Source: JAKRSD01 sp964473995 (GTDB taxonomy: Bacteria > Bacteroidota > Bacteroidia > CAIKAF01). From it: 17,062 nucleotides of DNA. The translations under genes were made by a program, and so were the position numbers. Below the pieces are notes generated by a model. The model saw only the letters and a list, made by a program, of their open reading frames with translations. It was not told the DNA's origin and made no database searches. This document shows positions 5,398 to 13,116 of the stretch, piece after piece (position 1 is the stretch's first letter; the number at the start of each line of letters is the position of its first letter). The DNA lies in contig CAYYRB010000054.1 in the NCBI GenBank assembly GCA_964473995.1, positions 1-17,062 on the forward strand, written 5' to 3'.

Positions 5398-8300
5398 TTA
5401 CCGGAGCAGCGTTACGTGCCCCATCAGCGTTTTTTCAAGTCCGGTAAGGTCTTGGTAATTTATTTTCCACACATACACGCCCACGGGGCAAATCTTGTCT
5501 CGGTAAGTACCGTCCCAGCCGTAATTTTTATCCTCGGAGCGGAAGAGCAGTTCGCCCCAACGGTTGAAAATCATTATTTCGGCTCGGGCAATATCTCTTC
5601 CGAGACTCAGGAAAAAGTCGTTTAATCCGTTAACGTCGCCCGGGGTAAATACATTGGGTACCCAGATATCACCCGGAACGAATACGGTAACCGTATCGGA
5701 AAAACTGCAGTTATTGGAGTCGGTGAGGGTGAGGGTATAACCCTGGGTTTGCTCGGGTGTAACCGTGGGATTTGGGCATAATGCACAGGAAAGGTAGGTT
5801 GGCGGTGACCAAAGGTAATTTCCCGATCCGCCGGTGGCCGTGAGTGTTTCGCTTTCTCCGAATTCTACCACCAAATCGGGACCGGCACTGGGGTATTGGA
5901 GCGGAAACAAAAAAATCTGGACCGTATCGTAGGCGGTGCAGCCTATGCTGTCGGTGATCAGTACAGAATAATTGATGGAACTTTCGGGCGTGCAAACCGG
6001 AAATTGGGATGTAGGGTTGTTTAGGTAGGCCGAGGGACTCCAAAGGTAGGTTGCCCCGCCGCCGGCAAACAGAACGGCAGATTCTCCGGGGCAAAGCGTG
6101 GTATCCGGCCCGGCACTTGTGACTACGGTTTTTACGTTTACGATGATGGTGTCCAGATCAAACCCGCAACTGTTGGTTCCCGTGACGATATACGTGGTAG
6201 TGTCACCCGGAGATGCTGTCGGGTTTTGGGTATTCGGGTTATTGAGCCCAAACGGCGGCGACCAGCTGAAAAAACTGCCTCCCGTTGCCTGAAGTTGGGC
6301 GGATGATCCGTTGCAGATGGTTACGTCAGGCCCGGCATTTGCTGCAGGGAATATATCCACCTGAATACGCACGGAGTCTTGCAGGATGCAATTCTGCGGG
6401 CCGGTGACCGTTACGCTGTAAACCGTGGTTACTGAAGGATTGGCGGTAGGATTGGCTACGTTGGGATTGCTCAGGTTGGTTGGCGGCGTCCACTGATAGG
6501 TATTTCCGCCCGAGGCCGAAAGTACGGTAGAATTTCCCAGGCAGATGGTATCGTTCGGGCTTACCTGAATGGAAAAGTTGACCACGGGAACAACTACCTG
6601 TGCCGTATCGCTTCCGCATTGTTCGGAAACGATTACCGTGTAGGTGGTGGTGGCGGATGGAGAAACCGTGGGTGTAGGGGAGGTATTCTCTTCAGCAGGA
6701 AGACCGTTTGCCGGAAGCCAGAGATACGAGGTTCCTCCCGAGGCCGATAGGGTTACGGATTCGCCGGGGCAAATGGAGGATACCGACTCTGTTTGGGCTA
6801 TGGGCGGAGGTATTACCGTAATTTCTGCGAATGCGGTATCTGAAGGAATGCAGGCTGCCTGCTGCGAGGCAATCAGCATCACGGTGTAGGTTCCCGGCGT
6901 GTTGTAGGTGTGTTCTGCATCATAGGTAACCGCGCCGCTTCCGTCGCCGAAAAACCATTGAAATTCGGTGCCGCCCGTACTTTCGTTGATGAAGATTACA
7001 TTTTCGCCTACACAAACTTGCGGAGGAACGTCGGGCGCAATGATGGCGGTAAAATCCGAAACGTCAAATTTGATTAATGCCAGGTTGCAATTCGTAGATC
7101 CGTTGGTTTGGCTGAATGCTCCGGGCGTGGTAGGAACCTGACTGTTTCCGCCGCATCCCGCGCAAATGGCCTGGTAAACGATACCGTCCTTATCGAACCG
7201 GCTCGTGCCGCCATCCACGTGTTCGGGCGGTGAGCCTCCGAAATAGGTGGCATAATGCAGGGCCACGGCATTTTCCTTAAATACGATCAGGTAAAAATCG
7301 CTGCCGTTGGTAGAGGATTGGTAGGCGTTGGGCGTAAGCGGCATTCCGGAAACGTTTCCTCCCGAGGTATTCACGCTTCCGCCCCAACCGGAAATGTAGA
7401 TGTAATTGCACACATCTACCAAAAAGGCGGACGGCACGATGTTAAATCCCTGTGCATTATTGGCACCGAAGCAGGTGGACATTATCGTGGAGGTAAGTCC
7501 CGGATTCATTTTGTGCAAGAATTGTCCGGTTCCGGCATTGGAAAACACCGTTCCTGTGGGGCCTGCCTGAATCGGGTAGCCTCCTATGCTTTGTCCCGTG
7601 GCATACACATTGTCTAAATCATCAATTTGTACAAAATAACATTGGTTGTATAGGGGCGTTCCTAAATAGGTGCAGGCAAGCAGGGAATTACCGGAAGCGT
7701 TCAGTCGCACCAGGTAGCCGTCTACGCTTCCTCCGGAGGTAGGTTTTACCACGCCTGCCGTGGTGGGTAAATCTGCGCTTTCCGTACCCCCGCAAAAATA
7801 AACTTCACCCGCAGAGTTGGTTTGTATTCCGTATCCGGCATCGTTTTGGTTGCCACCGAAGTAACTGCTGAACTGCAAGGCCGTCAGGTTGGGATTAAAC
7901 CGGAAAACACAGGCATCTGTAGTTCCCCCGGCAAAGGCTGCCTGAAAAGGATTCAGTGTGGGGAAATTGATGCTGGCCGTAGTGCCCGTTCCCAAAATAT
8001 TCCCCTGATTGTCGACGATGACTTCTCCCCGGAATTCATCTGCATAATTGAATTTTAAACCGGCACCCAGATTATGACCGTCGTTGTTGCTTCCTCCTAT
8101 GTATGTTGCACCCAGAAGAGCGGTTCCCGCCGGGTTGAACTTAGCCACCGCCATGTCGCTTCCGTTGGTATAATTGGCCAGTCCTCCCCAATAACTCAGG
8201 GCGGGTCCTCCGTTGAAGGATGGATCATATGCACCGGCGGTTGTGGGAAAATCGGTGGAGCCGGAGTTGCCCAGAACTATCAGGTTGTTTTGATCGTCCA

Positions 8301-9288
8301 CCACCATGGAATGCGGCATTTCCGGACCGTTACCGCCTAAAAAACTGGAAAACAGAAGCGCGCTTCCGTTGGCGTTGAATTTACTTACCGTGATATCTAA
8401 TCCACCTCCGGCCAGGGAGGTTTGAAAAGCTCCCGGACTCAACGGATAGCCGAAACCGAATGTGATTCCCCCTGCATAACCGTTTCCTTCATTATCATAT
8501 GTGGCGGTAAAGCCCCAATTGTCTGACGTGGCTCCTGTGAAGGTGGAGAAGATGAGCAAAGGGTCGATGATTAATTCACGGGTTTTGTCATATCCTTCGG
8601 GGAATTCAAAACTGATTTCATTTTTTTTCACTTTGTAACGGCACGATATCCTTTTCCTGTTCCCGTTTATATCTTGAAAAACTTCGGGCGGCATTTCACG
8701 CACGATACCGAGAGATGTGGTTAATTCCAGGGAGCCTGCCGTTTCTTTTACCGTCGGTATTCCTTCATATGTCCACCGAATTTTTTGGGGATTGGCTCCC
8801 GGCTTCACCACAAAATCGTATTTCAGGTTTTCTCCGCTTTTTTTCAAGCGTAAATCAATTCCTGGATAGATTGATTTGATGATGAGCTGCCCATATTCCC
8901 TTACTCCAGTTTTCCAACGGGAAGGGTCGTTTCCTAAGTAATAATTGTAATAATGCGTGGATGCCTCTGAAGATTCAATGTATGATTGGGAATCCGCACC
9001 CGTAAATTGCATGCGGTAGGCATGATGATTCAAGCTGTCCGGTCCGGAATATTCTTCACGGTCATGCGCCGCTTCCATAAAATCCGCCCGTTTGGCACCA
9101 TCCCAAATATGAAAATAGAGGGCATTTTTTTCCACAAATACTTGAGAAGCCTTGCCCGCACTTTTAAAATAAAACGGTTCTTCCCACTGTCCCTTATTTT
9201 CCGTAAACCCCTGCGCAGCCGAAATTGAGGGTAGAAGCACATACAGCCATACCCCGAGCCTCACTGCCGATTTTAAGGGAAAATACAT
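5398..9288 (-). CDS. Giant secreted beta-propeller / PKD / Ig-repeat protein with CHU_C (T9SS type B) tail
   Basis: The product is 1296 residues from the ATG at 9288; a TTG three codons upstream is less likely. In order it has a signal peptide ending near SAAQG and an N-terminal domain opening FTENKGQW (the DUF7948-like domain that usually precedes SBBP repeats). About seven SBBP-type propeller repeats follow (roughly 250-750, with DFPTTAGAY, FSSYFGGNQND and similar). A PKD domain spans about 755-828 (WFFGDGSG, HTYNTPGTYTV). Five Ig-like modules of about 75 residues span 830-1205, with the pattern C-x-G-x-S-x-x-L-x-A-x-GG-x-x-Y-x-W. The C-terminal gliding-motility domain spans about 1210-1296 (VPNVFTPGDVNGLNDFF, FNRWGELLF, GWDGTY, PVGVYVWKI). 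It should be exported by T9SS and held at or released from the cell surface, probably as an adhesin. It starts 48 nt after the upstream membrane-protein gene. Confidence 0.92.
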   Translation of the reverse strand: MYFPLKSAVRLGVWLYVLLPSISAAQGFTENKGQWEEPFYFKSAGKASQVFVEKNALYFHIWDGAKRADFMEAAHDREEYSGPDSLNHHAYRMQFTGADSQSYIESSEASTHYYNYYLGNDPSRWKTGVREYGQLIIKSIYPGIDLRLKKSGENLKYDFVVKPGANPQKIRWTYEGIPTVKETAGSLELTTSLGIVREMPPEVFQDINGNRKRISCRYKVKKNEISFEFPEGYDKTRELIIDPLLIFSTFTGATSDNWGFTATYDNEGNGYAGGITFGFGYPLSPGAFQTSLAGGGLDITVSKFNANGSALLFSSFLGGNGPEMPHSMVVDDQNNLIVLGNSGSTDFPTTAGAYDPSFNGGPALSYWGGLANYTNGSDMAVAKFNPAGTALLGATYIGGSNNDGHNLGAGLKFNYADEFRGEVIVDNQGNILGTGTTASINFPTLNPFQAAFAGGTTDACVFRFNPNLTALQFSSYFGGNQNDAGYGIQTNSAGEVYFCGGTESADLPTTAGVVKPTSGGSVDGYLVRLNASGNSLLACTYLGTPLYNQCYFVQIDDLDNVYATGQSIGGYPIQAGPTGTVFSNAGTGQFLHKMNPGLTSTIMSTCFGANNAQGFNIVPSAFLVDVCNYIYISGWGGSVNTSGGNVSGMPLTPNAYQSSTNGSDFYLIVFKENAVALHYATYFGGSPPEHVDGGTSRFDKDGIVYQAICAGCGGNSQVPTTPGAFSQTNGSTNCNLALIKFDVSDFTAIIAPDVPPQVCVGENVIFINESTGGTEFQWFFGDGSGAVTYDAEHTYNTPGTYTVMLIASQQAACIPSDTAFAEITVIPPPIAQTESVSSICPGESVTLSASGGTSYLWLPANGLPAEENTSPTPTVSPSATTTYTVIVSEQCGSDTAQVVVPVVNFSIQVSPNDTICLGNSTVLSASGGNTYQWTPPTNLSNPNVANPTANPSVTTVYSVTVTGPQNCILQDSVRIQVDIFPAANAGPDVTICNGSSAQLQATGGSFFSWSPPFGLNNPNTQNPTASPGDTTTYIVTGTNSCGFDLDTIIVNVKTVVTSAGPDTTLCPGESAVLFAGGGATYLWSPSAYLNNPTSQFPVCTPESSINYSVLITDSIGCTAYDTVQIFLFPLQYPSAGPDLVVEFGESETLTATGGSGNYLWSPPTYLSCALCPNPTVTPEQTQGYTLTLTDSNNCSFSDTVTVFVPGDIWVPNVFTPGDVNGLNDFFLSLGRDIARAEIMIFNRWGELLFRSEDKNYGWDGTYRDKICPVGVYVWKINYQDLTGLEKTLMGHVTLLR

Positions 9289-9336
9289 GGTAACCAATAT
9301 AAATCAGCTAAATATACGGATTTAGTGGTAATTTGT

Positions 9337-10062
9337 TTACAGGTTTGCCTTCTCGGGCTCTTTAAACAATTCTACCCACTCCGCAAACGTAAGTTTTTTC
9401 ATGGGCAGGTTTTTATTTGCGGCGAAGGCTACCTTGTTTTCTTCTTTCTTGTCCGTTTCAGGCGAAGGGTCTTCTGTCACCGTCGAATCCTCGTTTTGTT
9501 CAGAGGCCGATTCCTGCTCCGTTGCAGGCAGTTCAACTATGTTGGTGTTTTCTGTGTCGGATATCTGCTCCGCTTCTTGGAGTATGACCGGTTCCGTTTC
9601 CCTTTTTTTCGCTTCAATTTTGGGAAGAACGGGCATTGGACCACTGCCCGGCTTTTTCCGTATCTCCTCAAGTCTTCGCCGTATTTCCTCAAGCTTTTCT
9701 TCGGGGGTCGGTTCTTTGGCTGCACTGATTTTCGGCTTCTCTTTTTCCGCCACATCAGGCTCCGTAGGGCCTTTTTGTTCGGTATCTGCCGTTTCCTCTT
9801 CTTTTTCGGGAATTTCGGCGATTTCCTGATGTATATCTTCCTGACTTCCGGATGTTTCTTCTACAAGGGCAATTTCCGGAGGTGCATCCGCAGAAATTTG
9901 GGCGGAATGCCGGTTTTTTCTTCTGCGCAAAAGGACAACGGCCAATATAATCAAAGAGGCAAGGGCCAAAACAAGAAGGCCTCCCATGCCGAAAAGCAAG
10001 ATCTCCCTGTCTTTTTCCAAATCACCCGTAAGTTCCACTTGCAGCAGCATCAAACCCTTCAT
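9337..10062 (-). CDS. Single-pass membrane protein with long acidic cytoplasmic tail, function unknown
   Basis: I do not recognise a family. The 241-residue product has about 20 polar N-terminal residues and one membrane helix at about 21-45 (ILLFGMGGLLVLALASLI and on). The stop-transfer RRRKNR follows, so the tail is likely cytoplasmic. The tail (50-215) is Glu/Lys/Pro-rich and of low complexity, with one helical or coiled stretch, EEKLEEIRRRLEEIRKK (121-137). It ends in a distinct, non-repetitive motif, LPMKKLTFAEWVELFKE (219-235). The ATG at 10062 is 4 nt after a TAATTTTG promoter element. The opposite strand carries an equally long open frame, but that one is Phe/Arg/Cys-rich and has no promoter or domain. 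The gene probably heads the unit with the giant secreted protein and the oxidoreductase. Confidence 0.78.
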   Translation of the reverse strand: MKGLMLLQVELTGDLEKDREILLFGMGGLLVLALASLIILAVVLLRRRKNRHSAQISADAPPEIALVEETSGSQEDIHQEIAEIPEKEEETADTEQKGPTEPDVAEKEKPKISAAKEPTPEEKLEEIRRRLEEIRKKPGSGPMPVLPKIEAKKRETEPVILQEAEQISDTENTNIVELPATEQESASEQNEDSTVTEDPSPETDKKEENKVAFAANKNLPMKKLTFAEWVELFKEPEKANL

Positions 10063-10066
10063 GGTA

Positions 10067-10074
10067 CAAAATTA
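10067..10074 (-). promoter_or_regulatory. -7 promoter element of the membrane-protein gene and downstream unit
   Basis: On the minus strand this reads TAATTTTG, a perfect TAnnTTTG, followed by TACC and the ATG at 10062. It lies just past the terminator of the upstream secreted-protein gene, so a new transcription unit starts here. The mRNA is predicted to be leaderless. Confidence 0.68.
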
Positions 10075-10112
10075 GTGTAAGTTTTGGAATAGTTTTCTTC
10101 CGGTGAGCACAT

Positions 10113-10144
10113 AAAAAAAGACCGATGTAAGGTCGGTCTTTTCT
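10113..10144 (-). terminator. Intrinsic terminator after the secreted T9SS protein gene
   Basis: A stem GACCGA (10120-10125) / TCGGTC (10133-10138) with a 7-nt loop is flanked by A- and T-runs. On the minus strand it is followed by seven T, which fits termination of the gene ending at 10161. Confidence 0.85.
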
Positions 10145-10160
10145 CTTTTTTGACGGGGGC

Positions 10161-10895
10161 TTAGCGCACCACTAATTTTTTGGAAAGAATTCGTTTGGCT
10201 CCGCTTTCCAGCGAGTACACGTAAATACCGGGTCTCAGATCCGAAATATCCACGGTCGTCTGGTTGCTTTCCGCCGAAATGCGTTGATTTTTGATTGTTT
10301 TTCCCGTGATATCCGTAATCAGCAATATACCGTCGGATTTTAGATTGTGCTTAATGGTAACCTGACCGTTTGCCGGGTTGGGGAATGCGTTAAGCATGGG
10401 CAGATCATCCGCATTTTCTTGCGTTGACGCGGTGAGGCAGGCTCCGTAATAAGCACGAACCGTAACGAATTGGTTTGCGTCGTTGTTATTGAAAATGGTG
10501 TAGGTTACACACAAATCACCTGTACTGCCATCCGGGTTATTAAACGTTCCATAAAACGAAGAATCGGTAGCCCCCACATTTAAAACAAGCGGGAATTGGG
10601 ATTCCTCCGAGGTGGCCGGATAGCAAAACCCGTCTAAACAAATGGTATTGTTGTAGCCTGCGGGCATCTGCACGTTGTCACGCCGAACCCGGATATCCAG
10701 GGCTTGATTGCCGTTATTCTTCAGTTTAAATTTAATGTTTGTGTAACTCCCCGGAGTCTGACTCACGGCGGGAACAGCATAATATCCGTTGGTAACGTCG
10801 TTTCCCGACTCATCGAGAACCTGAACATTCAGGCTCTGGGCATTCGCCCCTGCCAATATCATTACTGAAAAAGCTACCGTGATGATTTTTTTCAT
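10161..10895 (-). CDS. Small secreted protein with T9SS type A sorting domain
   Basis: The 244-residue product has a clear Sec signal peptide, MKKIITVAFSVMILAGANA, cleaved before QS. The middle domain (about 22-160) is a predicted beta-sandwich with two nearby cysteines (ICLDGFCYPATS) and a later pair (GDLCVTY, YYGACLT). The C-terminal tail starts LNAFPNPANGQVTI (about 168) and ends GIYVYSLESGAKRILSKKLVVR split over the last strands, which is typical of the type A sorting signal. A related C-x-x-x-x-C-Y beta-sandwich domain is often seen in T9SS cargo of unknown role, and I cannot give a more exact function. A promoter and a terminator flank it, so it is probably monocistronic. Confidence 0.88.
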   Translation of the reverse strand: MKKIITVAFSVMILAGANAQSLNVQVLDESGNDVTNGYYAVPAVSQTPGSYTNIKFKLKNNGNQALDIRVRRDNVQMPAGYNNTICLDGFCYPATSEESQFPLVLNVGATDSSFYGTFNNPDGSTGDLCVTYTIFNNNDANQFVTVRAYYGACLTASTQENADDLPMLNAFPNPANGQVTIKHNLKSDGILLITDITGKTIKNQRISAESNQTTVDISDLRPGIYVYSLESGAKRILSKKLVVR

Positions 10896-10917
10896 GCCTG
10901 TTTTTTTAATCTGATTT

Positions 10918-10951
10918 CAAAAGTAACAAAATTTCTGCCGGATTAGGCAAA
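10918..10951 (-). promoter_or_regulatory. Promoter of the small secreted T9SS protein gene
   Basis: On the minus strand TTTG (10948-10951) is followed, 22 nt later, by TACTTTTG (10918-10925). This is close to the Bacteroidota consensus TTTG-N19-21-TAnnTTTG. The element ends 22 nt before the ATG at 10895, giving a leader of about 17 nt. Confidence 0.7.
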
Positions 10952-10997
10952 TGGGATTAATTCGAAAAGCAAATGCTCTTTTTTTGTCGTTTTCACG

Positions 10998-11027
10998 TTT
11001 GAATTTAGTCAGATTCGGTTATTTTTG
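10998..11027 (+). promoter_or_regulatory. Promoter of the alkB-like gene
   Basis: TTTG (10998-11001), an 18-nt spacer, then TATTTTTG (11020-11027) give one of the two best two-part consensus matches in the window. It rules out the in-frame TTG at 11025 as a start, because that codon lies inside the -7 element, and it fixes the ATG at 11046. Confidence 0.75.
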
Positions 11028-11045
11028 GGAAGAATTAATCGAGGT

Positions 11046-12131
11046 ATGAAGCATATTTGGCGCGACGGGAAATATTTGATTGCTTATTTGTTGCCTTTGG
11101 CTGCCTTTGGAGCCGTTTTCGGTTTCGGTTGGCAGCCCTGGTCGGTGCTCATTTTGGGATTTGTCATCATTCCCACCCTCGAATTGCTGCTTCCCTTCAG
11201 TACCTATAATTTCCCCGAAACGGAAGAGCAGAGCAGATCCGGCCGTATATTTTTCGATTTTTTGCTGTACCTGAATGTGCCCATCCTGTATTCCATTCTT
11301 TTTTTATTTCTGCATCGTGTAACCACCGTTGAGCTGCTCTGGCATGAACTGTTGGGCATGATTTTTTCCGTTGGGATTTGCCTCGGGGTTATGGGCATTA
11401 ATGTGGCGCATGAACTCGGTCACCGAAAAAAACCGTTTGAGCGGGTATTGGCAAAAATGTTGTTATTGCCCAATAATTACATGCATTTTATCATTGAGCA
11501 TAACCGCGGGCACCATAAGAATGTATCTACTCCGCTGGATCCTGCTTCGGCAAGATTGAACGAAATCATTTATTTTTTCTATTTCCGCACCATCATCATG
11601 TCGTATATATCAGCCTGGAAATTGGAAAAAATGCGTTTGGAACGCTCCGATGAATCGGTATGGTCGTGGAAGAATGAAATGATCCGGTTTGCCTTGTTTC
11701 AACTGTTCTTTGCGTTAGGGGTGTTTATTATTTTCGGTGGGAAAGGCCTCCTTGCTTATTTAGCCGTTTCCCTTATGGGAGTTTTACTTTTGGAAACCGT
11801 AAACTATGTGGAACACTACGGCCTACGCCGCAAAGAGGTAGCCCCAGGGGTATACGAAAAGGTAAAACCCGTCCATTCCTGGAACAGCGACCATGAGGTG
11901 GGCCGTATTTTTCTTTATGAACTTACGCGCCACAGTGATCATCATTATAAGGACCAACGCAAATACCAGGTGCTTCGCCATTTCGACGAGTCGCCCCAAC
12001 TTCCCACGGGGTATCCGGGATGCATGTTGATGTCCCTGGTTCCTCCTTTGTGGTTTGCCGTGATGAACAAAAGGGTTCGGGGAATTAATCAGGCTGAAGA
12101 TGCCTTAAACAGCATGCCGGAAGTAGGTTGA
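11046..12131 (+). CDS. alkB: AlkB-type alkane 1-monooxygenase (membrane non-haem di-iron hydroxylase)
   Basis: The 361-residue integral membrane protein has about six hydrophobic segments and the full set of AlkB histidine motifs: HELGH (122-126), EHNRGHH (151-157), NYVEHYG (253-259) and HSDHH (296-300). The last is followed by the AlkB-specific KYQVLRHFDESPQLPTGYP. The histidines hold a di-iron site at the cytoplasmic face that hydroxylates the terminal carbon of alkanes or related chains, using electrons from rubredoxin. No rubredoxin or rubredoxin reductase gene is in the window and none is fused to the C-terminus. Substrate range is unknown. A strong promoter lies directly upstream. The phosphatase gene follows after 67 nt with no visible terminator. 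Confidence 0.87.
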   Translation: MKHIWRDGKYLIAYLLPLAAFGAVFGFGWQPWSVLILGFVIIPTLELLLPFSTYNFPETEEQSRSGRIFFDFLLYLNVPILYSILFLFLHRVTTVELLWHELLGMIFSVGICLGVMGINVAHELGHRKKPFERVLAKMLLLPNNYMHFIIEHNRGHHKNVSTPLDPASARLNEIIYFFYFRTIIMSYISAWKLEKMRLERSDESVWSWKNEMIRFALFQLFFALGVFIIFGGKGLLAYLAVSLMGVLLLETVNYVEHYGLRRKEVAPGVYEKVKPVHSWNSDHEVGRIFLYELTRHSDHHYKDQRKYQVLRHFDESPQLPTGYPGCMLMSLVPPLWFAVMNKRVRGINQAEDALNSMPEVG

Positions 12132-12198
12132 CCATGATGTTTTTTCCGCTTTTTTCGTTTTTCACCGTCCGCTTGATGAATCCGTAATTCAGAATCAC

Positions 12199-13104
12199 TT
12201 GAAATTTGCTGCCATCGATATAGGTTCCAATGCCATCCGCATCCTTTTTTACAATGTATTTGTGGACGATAAAGAGCCCGTATTTAAAAAAATATCCCTT
12301 ACCCGATTGCCCGTAAGATTGGGAGAAGATGTATTTGCCAACGGGTTTATTTCAGAAAAAAAGATCCGAAAACTCATCCGAAGCATGGCGGCATTCAAAG
12401 CCCTCATGGATGTGCATGAGGTGTCCGCCTACAGGGCCTATGCCACGAGTGCGATGCGTGAGGCAGAAAACGGTTTGGAGGTGATTCAAAAGGTGTTTTT
12501 TGAAACCGGAATTGTCATTAATATCATCGACGGAAATACCGAAGCTGACGTAATCTTTTCCAATAAAATAACGGAGAATCCCGACCCGAAAAAATCCTAC
12601 CTGTTTATTGACGTAGGCGGCGGAAGCACGGAACTTACCTTATTTTCCAAAAACAAAAAAATCATGTCGGCCTCCTTTAACCTGGGCACCGTGCGCATTT
12701 TGAGCGGCCGGGTGGATGAGGAGGCCTGGAAAAGAGTGAAGGGGTATACGAAGGAAATTCGCGAAAAAACGGAAGGTGAAATTATCGGCATCGGATCGGG
12801 AGGAAACATCAACCGGCTTTATAAATTGGCTGCCCTGAAAGAGGGTAAGCCGCTTTCGGTAAAAAAACTGAAGGATATGTACGAAACCCTTCATTCCATG
12901 AGCTACGATGACCGCACGCATATACTGGGTCTTAATACCGACCGGGCCGATGTCATCATTCCTGCCTGTGAAATCTATCTGTTTATTGCCAAGTATGCCG
13001 ATATCAAACAGATTCAGGTGCCAAAAATAGGCCTCAGCGACGGCATCATCAAAGAACTTTACCGGGAACAGGTGGAAAAAGAAAGGGAAACGCTCACGGA
13101 GTAA
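12199..13104 (+). CDS. Ppx/GppA-family phosphatase (exopolyphosphatase-like), TTG start
   Basis: The 301-residue protein has the actin-like (ASKHA) fold signatures of exopolyphosphatase/pppGpp phosphatase. These are phosphate-1 IDIGSNAIR (6-14), YATSAMREAEN (81-91), DGNTEA (111-116), phosphate-2 DVGGGSTEL (138-146), the adenosine-type loop GIGSGGNI (197-204) and a C-terminal RADVIIPACEI (249-259). It is the short form without the extra HD-like C-terminal domain of E. coli Ppx. It likely hydrolyses polyphosphate and/or pppGpp in the cytosol; which one cannot be told. The start is TTG at 12199: the frame is open back to a TAG at 12124-12126 with no ATG, and conserved family sequence begins right at this codon. 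It converges on the next gene with 12 nt between. Confidence 0.87.
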   Translation: MKFAAIDIGSNAIRILFYNVFVDDKEPVFKKISLTRLPVRLGEDVFANGFISEKKIRKLIRSMAAFKALMDVHEVSAYRAYATSAMREAENGLEVIQKVFFETGIVINIIDGNTEADVIFSNKITENPDPKKSYLFIDVGGGSTELTLFSKNKKIMSASFNLGTVRILSGRVDEEAWKRVKGYTKEIREKTEGEIIGIGSGGNINRLYKLAALKEGKPLSVKKLKDMYETLHSMSYDDRTHILGLNTDRADVIIPACEIYLFIAKYADIKQIQVPKIGLSDGIIKELYREQVEKERETLTE

Positions 13105-13116
13105 GCTTGATCTCCT

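Noticed and set aside
9325..10080. A 251-codon plus-strand open frame opposite the membrane-protein gene
   Set aside because: It is rich in Phe, Arg and Cys with no domain or signal peptide, and it mirrors the Glu/Lys-rich codons of the other strand. The minus-strand gene has a membrane helix, a promoter and a sensible start.
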